A stretch of DNA of 64,000 nt from Dichotomocladium elegans. Its lineage: Eukaryota; Mucoromycota; Mucoromycetes; Mucorales; Lichtheimiaceae. The notes below the pieces were generated by a model that saw only the letters and a list, made by a program, of their open reading frames with translations, made no database searches and had not been told where the DNA came from. The position numbers and the translations under genes were made by a program. Positions 32,933-46,722 of the stretch are shown piece after piece. Where the stretch lies: contig JAIXMN010000023.1 of the NCBI GenBank assembly GCA_025716815.1, positions 372,001 to 436,000 of the forward strand. Reading direction: 5' to 3'. Within the stretch, counting starts at the first letter, position 1; every line of letters starts with the position of its first letter.

Positions 32933-33467
32933 ATGTCGTCGGCCGCCTTCTGCATCTCCTCGCTCGCCAAGACCACCGTCACGTCGTCCTCTCCCGCCGA
33001 GGCTACCCAGCGTGCACTATCGCTCTATCGTGCATTCCAGAAATCGGTAATCATCTTTAAAAACTCTTGCAACGGACACAGCACGAAAACTTTCCATTGT
33101 TCTACGCATGCGTGCATTGTGCAACTGGAGGGGAGGGCGTCGGATTACAACAAAAACACAGTCCATATGCAGCAAACTTAACATATTGTTGCGTTCACCT
33201 TAGGTTCCCGAAATTCAGAAATTGTACGAGATTGACATTCCCGAATCTGCTCTGCGTGCCAAGATTCGTGAGGAATTCGAAAAGAACCGCCATGTGACCG
33301 ATCTGCAGGTTCGGGATGTATTGCTTGCCAAGGGCCAGATGGAATATCAAGAGACTATGAATCTGTGGAAACAACAGACCCACGTCTACCGTTATTTTGC
33401 CGAGGAAGAGGCTGCCCCCAAGCCCGTAACTTTCCTGGACAAGTTCTTCGAGGGCAGATCCCCCTAA
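32933..33467 (+). CDS. NDUFA6: NADH:ubiquinone oxidoreductase LYR subunit (NDUFA6/B14-like)
   Basis: Accessory subunit of mitochondrial complex I that binds the acyl carrier protein. Two exons, 32933-33046 and 33204-33467, encode 125 residues. The LYR motif is ALSLYRAFQKSVPEI, followed by LYEIDIPESALRAKIREEF, the RHVTDLQVRDVLLAKG helix, and an ETMNLWKQ-THVYRYF C-terminal region as in fungal B14 proteins. The first 30 residues are Ser/Thr-rich. The start codon has a good fungal context (CCACCATG). Presence of this gene fits a respiring filamentous fungus and excludes complex-I-lacking yeasts. Confidence 0.93.
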
Positions 33468-33765
33468 GCGGTCGTTTATTTTTTCCTAGACACTCATAGA
33501 GGAAGAAAGACAGAACCTTCCTTCTATCTATAAAACAAAACAAAAAAATACCAAAAACAAAACCATTCGCCTTGCATTGTGTTCCTTACCTCTATCCAGC
33601 ACTACACGAAGAAGAAATCCTGTTATATATATGTCCGTCTCTCAGAACACTAGCCAACGGACGAAATACAAGCACATCTGTGTATGTGTGTGTATGTATA
33701 TGTACTACGTCAGAAGAGCGGGAGACATAGGTCACCAGTTTATTAGCGTTTTTATGTAATAGAGA

Positions 33766-34704
33766 TCAGACCGATGACAGCGCGATCATATCCCAACCCA
33801 AGTTGAGGCGAGAGACACCGTCGAGAGACATGAGAAACTCCTTGATCTCATGTTTCCCGAGCTGGGATCGCAAGTCATCCTTGCAGACAACGCTGAGCTG
33901 CTCAATCCAGGGGTATAACCGCTTGTCAGTCAAAAGGGGTCTTATCAGGGAGACATGGGCAGCACATGCCAAATGGAGGACAAGGATTTTGAGTTTTGGA
34001 AATGTTTGCTTGAAGCGCCTGCCGTCAATGGACTCGGTTGCCATGATGGTTAGCGATGTTACCTGGGGAAAGACGTAGTCTCCGTGGAGCCATGGATGAA
34101 CGGTACATGTTGGCAGGTCAATGATGCGGAGGGTGTGGCTGTGAGGAAGATGGATTCGATGACCCACCAGATCGATTTGATTGCTGTATTCATCACAAGA
34201 GTCTTGTATGGTCACGCTATCCACACAGTGGAAAGATGGATACTCCAAAAGACGACCGTGGATAGAGGATGGCGCATGGACTTGGAGGGTGTGGATAGAT
34301 CTTGTGGCAATGAGGTGATGCAGGAATTCAGCTGCTTGATCAGCAGATGAGGCGGCTTCGATAGCAAGAATAACGTGGTTTGTGTGAAGGTCATCTCGTG
34401 GAGTGGCTTGGATGATTTTGAATAGATCGCGCGTGGTGAACGGTGACGATTGATCGATGACAACTCTCACGGGTCGTGACCAGATGGTCCAGTCTGCGGC
34501 AACGTGATGTAGTTGCTGACAGGTACTTTTTCATTACATATTAGGGCGCGGATGTTTTTTTCTGTGGAATGTATGTGTGTGTATATGTACCAAATGCAAA
34601 GAAAACTCATACCTCGCTATCGGTACCAGATCAAGGTGATTTTCATAGCAAAGATACTGGATTATATGTAGGAGGAGCTCTGTCGGTAATGACAAAAACG
34701 GCAT
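33766..34704 (-). CDS. F-box protein with LRR-like C-terminal part
   Basis: Model: complement of 34613-34704 and 33766-34525, giving 283 residues. The F-box is split by the intron: FLSLPTELLLHIIQYL, then VPIASTCQQLHHVAADWTIW, the pattern that binds Skp1 in SCF ubiquitin ligases. The rest has repeated segments such as HTLRIIDLPTCTV, QVTSLTIMATESID, LKILVLHLACAA and VSRLNLGWD that resemble irregular leucine-rich repeats and would bind the substrate. The gene's ATG is preceded, 237 bp upstream at 34941-34948, by a TGACGTCA site. The substrate is unknown. Confidence 0.8.
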
Positions 34705-36670
34705 CGATTTGTAAGTATTATAAAATGCAATTAGTAATTTAGAAAGATGGAAGAGTGAGATAAAGGAAAAGGAAAGGCAGGAGCGAAGGAGGTGAAGAAC
34801 GAGAGAAAGAAGTGTGGAAAAGGAGTCGCCTAGATTAGTCTCTTTGTAAGGTCTACCCTGATGTTCATTCCTTGACATCCACATACCTACCCACTCTCTA
34901 ATGCCTGATACATTTCTGTCAAACTTCGGGCATGACTGTTCTGACGTCAATCAAGGCCAGCTTGAACATCGGGTAGCATTGGCACAATTCAGCTAATATA
35001 ACTTGGCACCCAGATTATGGCTGTTACATGAGCATGACTAGTGCCAGTCCCTCCTCGGTATAAGATTCAAAAAGATATTTTGCCTCGCTGAATATCTCTT
35101 GCTCACTTGTACAAACAGCAATGCGAACATAAATTTAATGACTCTCCGTATGTCTTTCTGCTTCTGATACAAGTGGACAAACGTCCTCATATGTTAGTTT
35201 ATCATTGGAAGGAGTATGTGACCGACGTCGTAGTTAAAACCAGATTTGAAACTGCTAATGAAACGATGTCATGAACACTTGGTCGAAGGTGATTGTTTTA
35301 CACTCGTGCTAAATGCATCAATTTATCTGAATGTTTTAAACAGACTTTACGTCACACTGTCAGCATGAAACCACGTGGAAACGATTGTACGGTATAGTTG
35401 AGCTCCCTGTTTGGCCGATCATGCAGTACCATCGTACGTATTACACATATGATATCTCATGCTCTTGCGTTCATATGAGCAATCAGACATTGCGCTTTCG
35501 TCGTTGTTGCAAATCACATAACATACTGTCGGATGGTGGTTGAGGAGGACGTACTGTGACCGTATACCCATCTACCAGCTTAAATGTTCAAAGTATCTCT
35601 CCAACACAGAAAGGAGTGTCCAATATAGGGGAATGATTGTACCTATTCGACCACTACCACATACCCTATGTCATTCCAGGGCTACAATGATACGTACACT
35701 ATGTGGACAGTCATCCTAATAACGCATAAAAGTAAACGACTGACGCTACTAGATCCCGTTTGTGCACATGCGATGAACAGAGCTACATCCAGCATAAATC
35801 AAAAAATAACACACAGATGTAATGGTACAGAATATCGAGAAAAATTATTATTCTCAATAGCTTAATGCTGGTTCTCATAACACCAATTGGTTTGAATCGT
35901 TTTGTACATAAAGCCGAGTCAGCATATAGAGAATTGCTTGAAACAAATTCAAAGCATGGTCAAGCGTTCTCTTCCGTGATATCATCTCTTTCTTGACCAA
36001 CCTATTGTAAAAAAACCTGCAACGGACAAGCGCAGCGGCGTGATAGCTCTGGATAGTGACATATGAAACATCAAAGCTACAGTTATTTCTGGCAGCGGTG
36101 CTGATTCAGGGGATACCAGCGTGCAATATACTTTAGCTTTAGGTTATCCAATATGCATAAGCGAGTGGGCCCATCGCCAATGGTAATATTTAGGCGTCTT
36201 TTCTTTAATTGTATTTGCTGACTTGGATTTTTTGTAGTTAAGAGTGTATTTTGTGAAGTCCAACCGCAAATCATCCACAGACGAGAATATCATCGGACGA
36301 TGCAAAACAAAGCGCCGGAATAGGGGAATAAGTCTTGTATTTCCTGATAGCGGGGAAGGCTTGAGCAGTCAGGTACAAAGTCGCAGAAGAAAAGGACGTC
36401 TGAAAAGTCCAACATTATCGAGATTTTTTTTCTATCTGTCGAGATTCGCATTCCTGCCTTCGTGTCATTTTATTAACAGCTTACAGGAATTATTCCCGGA
36501 ACCAATGTATAACTCAGAGAAGAGCGCGGTGTCTTGTGTGGTAAGGCTCTCGTCCTATGTTGTTTGGTGTAGGCGCGTTTGTCGAAATAAAGTGAGAATG
36601 ATAGAACTTCAAGTCAATACAAACTCAATGGTTATATTGGATGTACTATCGTTTTCCATATCCGTGTGAC
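34705..36670. other. Gene-poor region, nothing recognised
   Basis: About 2 kb upstream of the F-box gene. It contains only short frames, the longest at 36244-36669 plus, without a recognisable family. No RNA gene or repeat structure recognised. Confidence 0.45.
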
Positions 36671-37385
36671 TTATTGCGTATCTGGCTTATTGAGATTACG
36701 TCGCATTTGAAACCGCCGCAAGAAGATCATAATTGTTAGTTTGTACACGTTGACGAAGATAGATGAGAATAACGACGCAGACACGTCAGCCATGGAGATA
36801 TCAGTCTCCATAGGGACAGGAGCAGGCGCAAGGCCAACTGGGAGAGGCCTTGTTTCTTTCGCAGGATGGTGGTACATGAGCGTTACATCTTTAGTTCTCG
36901 CACCATAGCGAATAGGGATGAGGAATGAGGTCATTGAGTTAGAGGAGGAGCACACTGTCACTGTCTTTTGTCTTGCTTTAACTTTCAACCAAATCTTCAG
37001 CATCACATTTTCATTGCTCTTGTTGATGGGACTAATTCCCACATAACCAGAAACTAAATAGTCACAGGAAAATCAATGTCGTCAACTCCACCAAAAAATT
37101 GTAGGAGCGTTTAAAGAGTTGCGGGGAGGTTGGGCTGATGCTTTTTCCATACTCGAACACTGGGTTCTTGTCGGAATATCCACCAGGAAGAGTCAGTTCG
37201 CTGGTATAAGCTATCATCATGCCATGGCGCAGGCCCAGCAGGTCACCAAGTAGCATGTCGGCGAAAATAATTTTCATTGATAGATGTTTGATGTTGGTAG
37301 TAATAGGAATGCTATGACTATTGATATAACGATATGTAATCTTGCATCCATCTATCCAGTTCCTCTTCTTGGTTCTATCAGCCAT
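36671..37385 (-). CDS. Hypothetical protein, possibly a decayed gene
   Basis: Two adjacent minus-strand frames, 37062-37385 (starting MADRTKKRNWIDGC) and 36671-37042, read like protein, for example KIIFADMLLGDLLGLRHG, TSFLIPIRYGARTKDVTLMY and PLPVGLAPAPVPMETD. They lie 19 bp apart in different frames. I could not find an intron that joins them in phase, so this is either a broken gene or a wrong model. No family recognised. The neighbourhood is transposon-rich. Confidence 0.25.
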
Positions 37386-37719
37386 TCTTCAAAGCGCTAT
37401 GTGGTGGTTTTGTATTCGGCCTAATAATATCGTAGATGTAAACTAATCGATGTTGGCTTCTAAAGGTATGTAGCTTCATGCGGCCATCGGACATCAACCA
37501 ACCTTGGGGAGCTCAAAGGATTAGGAGGTATATTTCTGACATATTGTTGCATCTTTCTCCATTGTCTGGCCATAAGCGTATCAAATTACGAGCAGCTCAA
37601 GCTAAAGCCACAATCGATAATACCGTGTCTCTTGGATTCTGAAATATCCAATGTATTTTACAGACTATCCAGGGGATCAAACACAGACTTCACAACCTTG
37701 ATATTGTGCAGACAAGATC

Positions 37720-39640
37720 GTTCAAACGCTGAAGGCATGCAGTATTTTCCAAAACCGAAATTGCACCCCTGCCAGTTCTGAAGTTGCAGAATCACAAAAA
37801 TAAAATCACGTTTTGCTCAGAATACGCATCATGACAAATTGAATGTCACATGCATCCACGGAAAGATATCGCTTCCTCCTCTTCCTTTTGACTCTTTCTC
37901 TTTTATACACTTTTACATTCTGCAATGAGCAATAATTTTTTTACAATGGCCAAGGTCATGTTGTTGATGAAGAAACGTACTCTCTGCAATCCGTTTGTTC
38001 TCGCACTGAATATCTGCGTAACATACCTTGCAAGGATAATTCTGATCTTACTACGGTATACATTCCTAAGCGGGAGGATACAGACATTCGGATGAAAGAA
38101 GCGGGATCAAGCGCAATTACGCAGCGTACACTGACCAAGGCAAGGTCAAATTTTCAAATTCATGTTTGAGAATATCTTGAGTGCGTCAGCTGCTAGCAAT
38201 ACATGTTCGTTCAGCCCAGCGATGGGAATTACAGTACGAGAAAGATACTGACAATATCTTTATGAAACGTAATGCGAGGGTCGTTTGTGTATTCTCAATG
38301 AATAGCATAAGAGTGTTATCTGAGATGCGTTGATGAGAACCTATCCATTATCCTAGACCCAGCTGACGGAACATCTGGTTCAAATATATGAGTATCTCAA
38401 AGTATCTAAAACGACGCTCTATCAATTTATGAAAAAAAAACGAATGCAACGTGTCATTGAAGATGGCTCGGTTTCAGGCGATAGACAGGAATAGTGCTGC
38501 GAAGATCTAAAGCGTCTTGTCTGGGTGAGCAAATGGGACAGGACCGACATTGACGTTAGAAAAAACTGCGTTTTCCTTAATGACTCTGGATTTCATATTA
38601 ATATGAAACGCAGCATGGAATGGCCCAAGAAAGGGACTCCTGTAGTGGTCACATTACCATAGACAAAAGCAGAGGCAACCACAATCTTGGGAGTAACCTC
38701 AGCATCAGCCATCATTAAATGTAGCTTGAGACTCCCGCAGCCACCAATAAAGAAAAGAAAAAGGGCAGATCAAATCTGAAGTTACGAGCAGAGAAACTTC
38801 AAATGGACATTATCTCAGCTTCCCTAAGGCTAGGATGGACGAGATAGATAAGTATGAACATATGAAGGGCCATTAGTCGGTCATGGATAAAGCACCTATC
38901 CATAAGGCTGAGGGTATCTTTAGATACATCGAGTCTCGAGGATATCAATGTGCTTACCTTCAACCATATTCGCCTGAGCTCAATCCGATTGAGCACTTTG
39001 GTCAGCTGTCAACAGCAAAGTAAAACGCAATAGGCTACCCTTGTTCCATTCTGCAACCTTTTAATATTCCGGATCGTCTGTAGATAACAATATCAGCCTA
39101 ACTCAAGTGCCTTGAGAGGAAAGGATATGGGCTTTGGGTGGGACCGTGATTTGGCTGCACCCACGCAGGTCTCCCATTATAGCTTCGTCGAGGTACTGCT
39201 GTTATCCGCTACTGCTGCTGTTGGTGTTGCCGTTGGTCCGTCATCGCTTCTCCTCGTTCCTCCCTCCGACTCTTCCACCGTCGCATCTGCCATTGACGCA
39301 TAACTGCTCCAGTCACCCTTCCTTTCCTACTATCTTACGCCATTTATATTGCAATGGTACACCTAGTTGACTAGCGATTATCTCTCCCACCTTTTTTATC
39401 CATACGACAATACGTATATGTTTATGTGACATTCATTAGAATTTCTTGCGACATTTACAGCGGCCGTCCGTTATAGTGATACTCTTTATAATGATAATTG
39501 GTTATAGCGATATACTTTATAAAGAACAAAGTTGCGAGGTAGGGCTTATTCCAATTCGTTATAGTGATGCGAGTTCCTGGAACCGAGGGTATCACTATAA
39601 CGGGCGGCCACTGTATTTTGAAAATAAAGTGTTGGTACTT
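37720..39640 (+). mobile_element. Tc1/mariner-like transposon remnant B, interrupted by a MITE
   Basis: Aligns over nearly its whole length with copy C (56.9-58.7 kb) and its 3' half with copy A. Conserved blocks include the GCCAGTTCTGAAG segment near 37770, the TTACATTCTG segment near 37913, GTTTTCCTTAATGACTCTGG near 38568 (first Asp), and the reading GYQCAYLQPYSPELNPIEHF near 38940-39000 carrying the last catalytic Glu. The frame is destroyed by stops and indels. The 3' end is split by a 156-bp MITE at 39458-39613. Limits are approximate because I could not identify terminal inverted repeats. Confidence 0.78.
39458..39613. mobile_element. MITE copy 1 with TA target duplication
   Basis: A 156-bp element bounded by TA on both sides (39456-39457 and 39614-39615). 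Its ends are inverted repeats of 24 bp with one mismatch, starting CAGCGGCCG and ending CGGCCACTG, and containing CGTTATAGTGATA. The interior repeats GTTATAGTGAT-type words and ends with GGAACCGAGGGTATCACTAT. The TA duplication and CAG ends are typical of Tc1/mariner/pogo-derived MITEs. It has no coding capacity. Removing the MITE and one TA restores a sequence that matches the uninterrupted 3' end of transposon copy A. Confidence 0.9.
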
Positions 39641-40084
39641 CCGCGTGGTTGAATGACCCTATAACATAATGAACGTAGAATACGGATATAACAATTCAAA
39701 CTCTGATCTGGGAAATCACCTGCTAAAATCCATTGCAGGCCAATATTTACTACGCTCTCTTCTCCAAGAGAAAATCGCATTAAACAATGCAGATATCTTT
39801 CTATTAAGTGGCGCTATAAAGAACACGGGTACCTTATATCAGACTACTCGGAAATACATTACCAAGAATCATTGTTATGTTCTCGAGATATGCATCAGAT
39901 GAACATCATTTATTATCCGTCCAAGTCCATGTATAAGACAGTTCTCGACGAGTATTTTAATACCGAGGTGCTGACAGGTACAGATTACTGTATACTACAC
40001 GTATCTTGTTTTTGACTCCGGATTCATGTTGCACCGACTTGACTTTTTTAAAAGAAGGGCAAGTGTATAGCAACAACCGGCTAG

Positions 40085-40230
40085 GATGATATTTCGTTAT
40101 ATTGATACGTCCATTTTACTATAACCGATGTGATAGCAACAATAAACCATTCTTTATCTAAGATGATAATTCGTTAATGATATGATTTGGTTGGAACCAA
40201 GCATATCATAATAGCGGGTAGTCATCATAC
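40085..40230. repeat. Diverged relic of the MITE family
   Basis: Carries scattered words of the MITE: TTTCGTTATATTGATA, GATAATTCGTTAATGAT and, at the end, GGTTGGAACCAAGCATATCATAATAGCGGGTAGTC, corresponding to the 3' end GGAACCGAGGGTATCACTATAACGGGCGGC. The inverted ends are no longer intact. Confidence 0.5.
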
Positions 40231-41087
40231 TTCATTTTTCGTCCCTGGGTGTGTTTGGATGGTGGGACGGCTTAGCCGCAGCGGAATTTCGATCACAGGA
40301 TGGTATCGTTGACATTGGACATATAGCTAAAAAAGATAAAGTATCGGAATAACAATATTGTAGCAGAGAGAGAGTACTAGTACTGCTGTTGGCATGAGAA
40401 TATCCATTGAAGAATACAATGAAATCGACTCGCAATGTTTTGTTCAACTGAGCAATCCTTTACACTACTCTTCCGGGGCGCTGTCGGGGTCGCAGTTTGC
40501 AGTCCAGTCGACGATACGTTACTCAAGCCATAACAGACTGCAACCTTACCACCAGATCCCCAAGGTAAGTGCCTCCCCCCGGGGTAGAGCATGTTCGATG
40601 GATTCACACCGTACACCCAACGTGCCCTGACGTAGCTCAGGGCCTTGTGGTGTAATCCCTTCGCTTTTTTCCTGGTCATACTTATCTTTTCCGGAAATTG
40701 CTGCGATCGCTGCGTCACTAAGCTCTAATGTCCGGTTTGATTTGCCCGACGCATGCGGCAGCGGCAAGAACGAAAGAACATGTAGAAGGGAAACACGGAT
40801 CTTTCGGTATAGAGGACAAGATGGGACAATGTACCTGATTTGCTACGGTGTTAGCGACCTCAAAAAGGCCCTTTTTCTATTCAGAGGTGTAGTAAAGACT
40901 TGCCTCCGGATACTTTGTCATTTCCTTCCCTCGGCCCTCCCACCCCCTGACCAGCAAAGTACAAAGGAGCATTTGCACATTTTCATCTTGTACCACTCTA
41001 AAATGGACTGAGACAGAATCTACATCCCCCGCCAGCTCGGATGTACCGATCGCCTTTCCCTCACTTTTCCTTTTCCTCCAGCCCAAT
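40231..41087. other. Upstream region of the M20 peptidase gene
   Basis: About 860 bp with short frames. A plus-strand frame from 40394 ends at a very good splice donor (CAAGGTAAGT at 40561-40570), so an unplaced 5' exon is possible. I could not link it in phase to the M20 gene. Confidence 0.35.
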
Positions 41088-42739
41088 ATGAATCCCACCA
41101 TCGAGAAGGTCATTGAAGAGACAATTGAAAGCGCCAGCTCTGAATTGCGCTATATCAGCTTGCAGGTAGAAAAACATACCCGAGAAAAGCAAGTGACCTA
41201 TCCTCGGTGCTCATCTCTGCCATGTTCCCAAGATTCATGAACATCCCGAGCTTGGTGACCGCGAGTACAAAGCGAGCCGCCTGTTGACCAGCTATCTCGA
41301 GAAGAAGGGATTCAAAGTGACGCGTGGAGTGGCCGATTTGCCTACTGCGTTCGTTGCTGAATATTCAAACGGCCAAGAAGGCCGAAGAATCGGCTTTTGC
41401 AGCGAATACGATGCCTTACCCGGGTAACCATTTACACAAACCAAAAATCCCGATGTGTGTGCGTGTGGGCCTGCGTGTGTGCAACAAAACTCATCCACCT
41501 CTTCCTATATAAAAAAAAAAGTATCGGTCATGCTTGCGGCCACAATTTGATCGCAATTGCAGGCGTAGCCTGCGCGCTCGCGACAAAGGCCCTGCTTGAA
41601 AAGCAGTTGATAAAGGGCAAGGTCGTTCTCTTTGGTACTCCTGCCGAAGAGTCGTCTAACGGCAAGATCCAGCTTGTGCAACGTGGCGAGGTGGATAGTC
41701 GTGTGGACGCGGCAATGATGTTGTACGTAGGCTGACACCGGAAAAGGTCCAAATTGACAGGAAGCACTGATGTGAGCTTGTATTTTTGCGTATTCCAGGC
41801 ATCCTGCACCAACCGAAAGTGTCTACACCCAATTACTGGCTCTTGACCAGCTGGTCATCGAGTTTTTCGGCAAGGCATCCCATGCAGGCATGGCTCCCTG
41901 GGATGGCGTGAATGCTTTGGACGCCCTCATGCAGGCATGGAATAATATTTCCATGATGCGGCAACAATTGATTGCTGAGAACCGAGTCCATGGCGTCATC
42001 CTCAATGGTGGGAAATCCGTACGTATATTTCTTTTTGTGTTGAATGCGGAGAGAATAATCTACAGCGCATTTATGCATTGCCTCTTGTTGTCTCTCTTCT
42101 AGGCCAATGTGATCCCTGATTATGCTTCTGCCAAATTCTTTGCACGTTCGCGCACTAAGGCTCAGCTCGCAGTATTAAAGACCAAAATCGAAAACTGCTT
42201 CAACGCTGCTGCTGTTGCCACTGGCTGCAAGGTCAAACTGTCGTGGTCTGCTCACGGAGCTGTGGATGGTATATCTCAATAGTGGATGGGCAACCTTCCT
42301 TATGAGCATCAGTTAACACAAGCTATCTTCGTAGACGTTTTCCAAAATGAACCGATGGGTGAGATTTACAAGAAGTTCATGACTGCTGAGGGCGTCGAAT
42401 TCCTTCCTCGCTCAGTCGAGGAAACCATTGTGAGCGCATCGACTGACATGGGGAACATATCTTATGTGGTCCCGACACTTCACCCAGGGTATGATGATGA
42501 AAAGGTTTAATGAAACTCGAAAGAGACAAAGAACTCATGTGACCCTCGATACTAGTTTTGGCCTCTATTGCAAGGCTTTAAACCATACCCCCGAGTTCAC
42601 CGCAGAGGCTGCTACTGAAGAAGCACATAGATATACCCTACGCGCTGCACGGTGCCTCAGCAAGATGGCTGCCACGGTTTACACGGATGATAAAGTCTAT
42701 CAAGACGTCCGTGATTATTTTGATAACTGCAAGCCTTAA
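41088..42739 (+). CDS. M20-family metallopeptidase/amidohydrolase (PM20D2-like)
   Basis: Seven exons join in phase: 41088-41165, 41233-41423, 41522-41722, 41799-42018, 42103-42268, 42335-42488 and 42556-42739, giving 397 residues. Family features: IHEHPELGDREYKA (substrate-side loop), GFCSEYDALPG (metal-binding Asp), GHACGHNLIAIAG (metal His), GTPAEESSNGK (catalytic and metal Glu), ASHAGMAPWDGVNALDA at the dimerisation domain, and DMGNISYVVPTLHP (metal residues). The pattern GHACGHNL...PAEE is that of the PM20D2/AbgB-like amidohydrolases, which cleave amide or dipeptide bonds such as beta-alanyl dipeptides in animals. No signal peptide, so probably cytosolic. Convergent with ESA1. Confidence 0.9.
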
Positions 42740-43042
42740 ACACGATATCTAACTCCCGATATATTCTTCTATGATAAAAAATTATTTTGATACAAGTACT
42801 TTATTAACATTCTGCTACTTTCTTCCAGTGTGATTCTTATGGAAGGCAAGCGGTTTGCACCCATCTCTCTGTCGGCCGCTTGTGTCCTGGAGGAGAGCCA
42901 TCTCGCCGATTTGCATGATCACACAGTAGCTTGCTTCATTCGAAGAAATTCTGCTCTTCCTGTTCATAAGCACATCCAAGCAATGACCTACGCTTTTCTG
43001 AGCCAGTGTTTGTGAACATAAAAGAGAGTTTATAACGGTATT
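42740..43042. other. Convergent spacer
   Basis: 303 bp between the M20 stop and the ESA1 stop. It has a short plus-strand frame (42830-43015) with no recognisable family. Probably 3' UTRs. Confidence 0.45.
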
Positions 43043-44668
<1,626 letters not shown>

Positions 44669-44859
44669 TCAAAAAAATGCACATAGGAAAAATGGCGGAA
44701 TATGAAAAATCGTTCGGTGATGGCCGATCCATACAGCCTCTGCCTGTGTGTACTATCATATATCTCACCTTTAACGCTTGCATTTGTACCATTCGCACAA
44801 TTTCTTTATAACCAGTAATACTATACGCAAACCGATATGGCATATAAGGCTTTTTACAG

Positions 44860-44930
44860 TATGTTATTTCGTTTGAGTGTTGTGAATGGTTGGAACCGAT
44901 GGTATTATCATAATGGGTGGTCGCTAAAAA
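44860..44930. repeat. Diverged relic of the MITE family, 3' end only
   Basis: Contains GGTTGGAACCGATGGTATTATCATAATGGGTGGTCGC, a diverged version of the MITE 3' end, preceded by TTATTTCGTTTGAGTG. The 5' end is missing or unrecognisable. Confidence 0.45.
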
Positions 44931-45005
44931 ATCATAAATCGCAGTGATACTCTAGCCCCAGCATTAGTGCATAATACCGTATTTTACCTTATTCTCTTGG
45001 CAATA

Positions 45006-45456
45006 TCATCCACATTGAGAATCTATAAGATAGACACAACAATCAAAATTTAGGTGCTTCAAATCGGCAAGCACGAAGGAGCAGCCAGTAACTCTACATG
45101 CGAGTTTCTTCTGTATCGGGTTTCCGAGTGAGATTTCCGCAGCAAATGGCAAAATAGGTTCAGTAAAATGAATACAATCAATTATCAAACTCAAATCCAG
45201 TTGCCATGGTCTCACTATTGCTCTGGCAGTGTAGCGTGGCTTCTGAAATTTGGAATAATGACACTAATAGTTGATTACTTGATATGGTCCCCTTGCTTTT
45301 GAACGCTGCAATGTGATATTCTCCTGATACGCGCACGAACAGCGGATTAACATACTCTTCCAGTGATTGGACATTCAAAACGCCAAAAGCCTCAATATGA
45401 CGAAAGAATCCAACGTTAATTAGAATGACTTTATTCAATGCATTGGATGTCAACAT
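45006..45456 (-). CDS. Hypothetical protein fragment
   Basis: Two minus-strand frames that could form one gene: from ATG at 45456 (MLTSNALNKVILINVGFF...) and onward to IHFTEPILPFAAEISLGNPI with a stop at 45006. A stop or short intron separates them near 45180-45200. The composition looks like protein, but no family is recognised. It may be a gene remnant or the 3' part of a longer gene. Confidence 0.25.
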
Positions 45457-45547
45457 AGCAGAATTTCTGCTCTGTTAGCATTCAGTACGCGTAAAATCAC
45501 GTCAGCAAAGTATCAATAGTGATCGTCGTATCCCTTTACTTCTTCAG

Positions 45548-46056
45548 TTCATCCGTCGCCGCCTGAAATTCTTACACGTCATTTGTAATGGTTTCGCCGC
45601 AGAGCGGACCATTGACCGGTACTTGAGGATAATCATCGCAGTGATGCCGCATATTGTAGAATACATCGAACGTATCTTCTACCATACCTTGATGCATTTA
45701 GATACCGCGACATTAGGTCTGAAGAACTTCCTTCAGTACAACTTGTCTATCCATGTACTATGCAAAATCAGAGCGCTGAAACATGTGTAATGTATTTTGT
45801 TAGTATTTGTACAAATATTTAGGGACGCTGGTCTTTTGAGGAAGCGACTTGCCGGACAAAACGACATGGTGGTTTTCCGGATTATGCTAAGTTATCAACG
45901 ACGAAACAGACGATCGAAGAACTCACTAGCAGGCAAACGTATTTCAACAGACGGAGAAGGCATGATTGTGTTGGATCCTTCAGGAATCCTAGCTACTCGT
46001 CCAGAGGCCCCTTTTTCCCTCCACTAGCGGACTACTCGAACCTTACTTTGATATAA
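45548..46056 (+). CDS. Hypothetical protein, 3' part (two exons)
   Basis: After a good acceptor (CTTCTTCAG) the frame FIRRRLKFLHVICNGFAAER runs to 45784. A GT-AG intron of 38 bp (45785-45822) joins it in phase to 45823-46056, which reads RWSFEEATCRTKRHGGFPDY and then SFRNPSYSSRGPFFPPLADY before a stop. Neither part has an internal stop over 157 codons. A start codon or upstream exon was not found. No family recognised. It converges on the small gene at 46083-46396, only 26 bp away. Confidence 0.35.
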
Positions 46057-46082
46057 CCGTAATCATGATCTAATAAATCGCC

Positions 46083-46396
46083 CTAGCGCTGCTGTTTGCA
46101 GCGTTCGCTCAGATTGTCGGATATGTATCCTTTGATTTCGGTGTCCGTGCAAAATACACCGTCAGCTCCTAGTACATGTCAACAGGTCTAACAAAAAAAA
46201 AAGACGCAATACCATATTGAGATTCATATTCAGTAATACTGTCGGCGATGTCCATGCCATTATCCCAGGACGTGTTCAGCATCGTTCGTCCTGCGGTATC
46301 AGTTTCAAGGTATAATCCAGCGCTTTCATAGTATTGCGCTTGCCGAATGTAGGATTCTTGACGAGAAGACTGGCTAAAAATTGACAGAAGGGCCAT
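46083..46396 (-). CDS. Small hypothetical protein resembling a phosphodiesterase barrel C-terminus
   Basis: Two exons, complement of 46213-46396 and 46083-46168, joined in phase across a 44-bp GT-AG intron, encode 89 residues. SWDNGMDIADSITEY followed by YGADGVFCTDTEIKGYI recalls the last strand of glycerophosphodiester phosphodiesterase barrels (GVDGIxTD). If so, this is only the C-terminal part, and the body of the enzyme is missing or unresolved upstream, where a MITE has inserted (46723-46894). The alternative is an unrelated small gene. Confidence 0.35.
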
Positions 46397-46722
46397 TACT
46401 GCAAGCGCGCAATATATTGGCTGACTCCACCCGCCTCGAGATCAGGCATAATATCGAAATCCTGTTACAGCTTTTAGAATAGAAATGTTCTCTACATGGA
46501 AAGGGTGTTTTGAGAAAATTAATTGTACTGTAGTGCAGGACTTGTTTATTCAATATGTATCAGATATTTTTGAGGCAGGCAGATAACAAAGGCCCACAAT
46601 GAGTAGTTGCACACCTATGATTGAAGCTTGCAAAAGCAAATTTCAAAGGGCAATATGCTTAGGAAAGAGCCAGGATTTTTGAAGTACATACTCGTGACAT
46701 TCTCAATCCGCACGACGAGTTA

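Noticed and set aside
40556..40572. Minus strand ACTTACCTTGGGGATCTGG resembles the 5' end of U1 snRNA.
   Set aside because: It is simply the complement of a strong splice donor (CAAGGTAAGT) on the plus strand. The rest does not match U1 loops or the Sm site.
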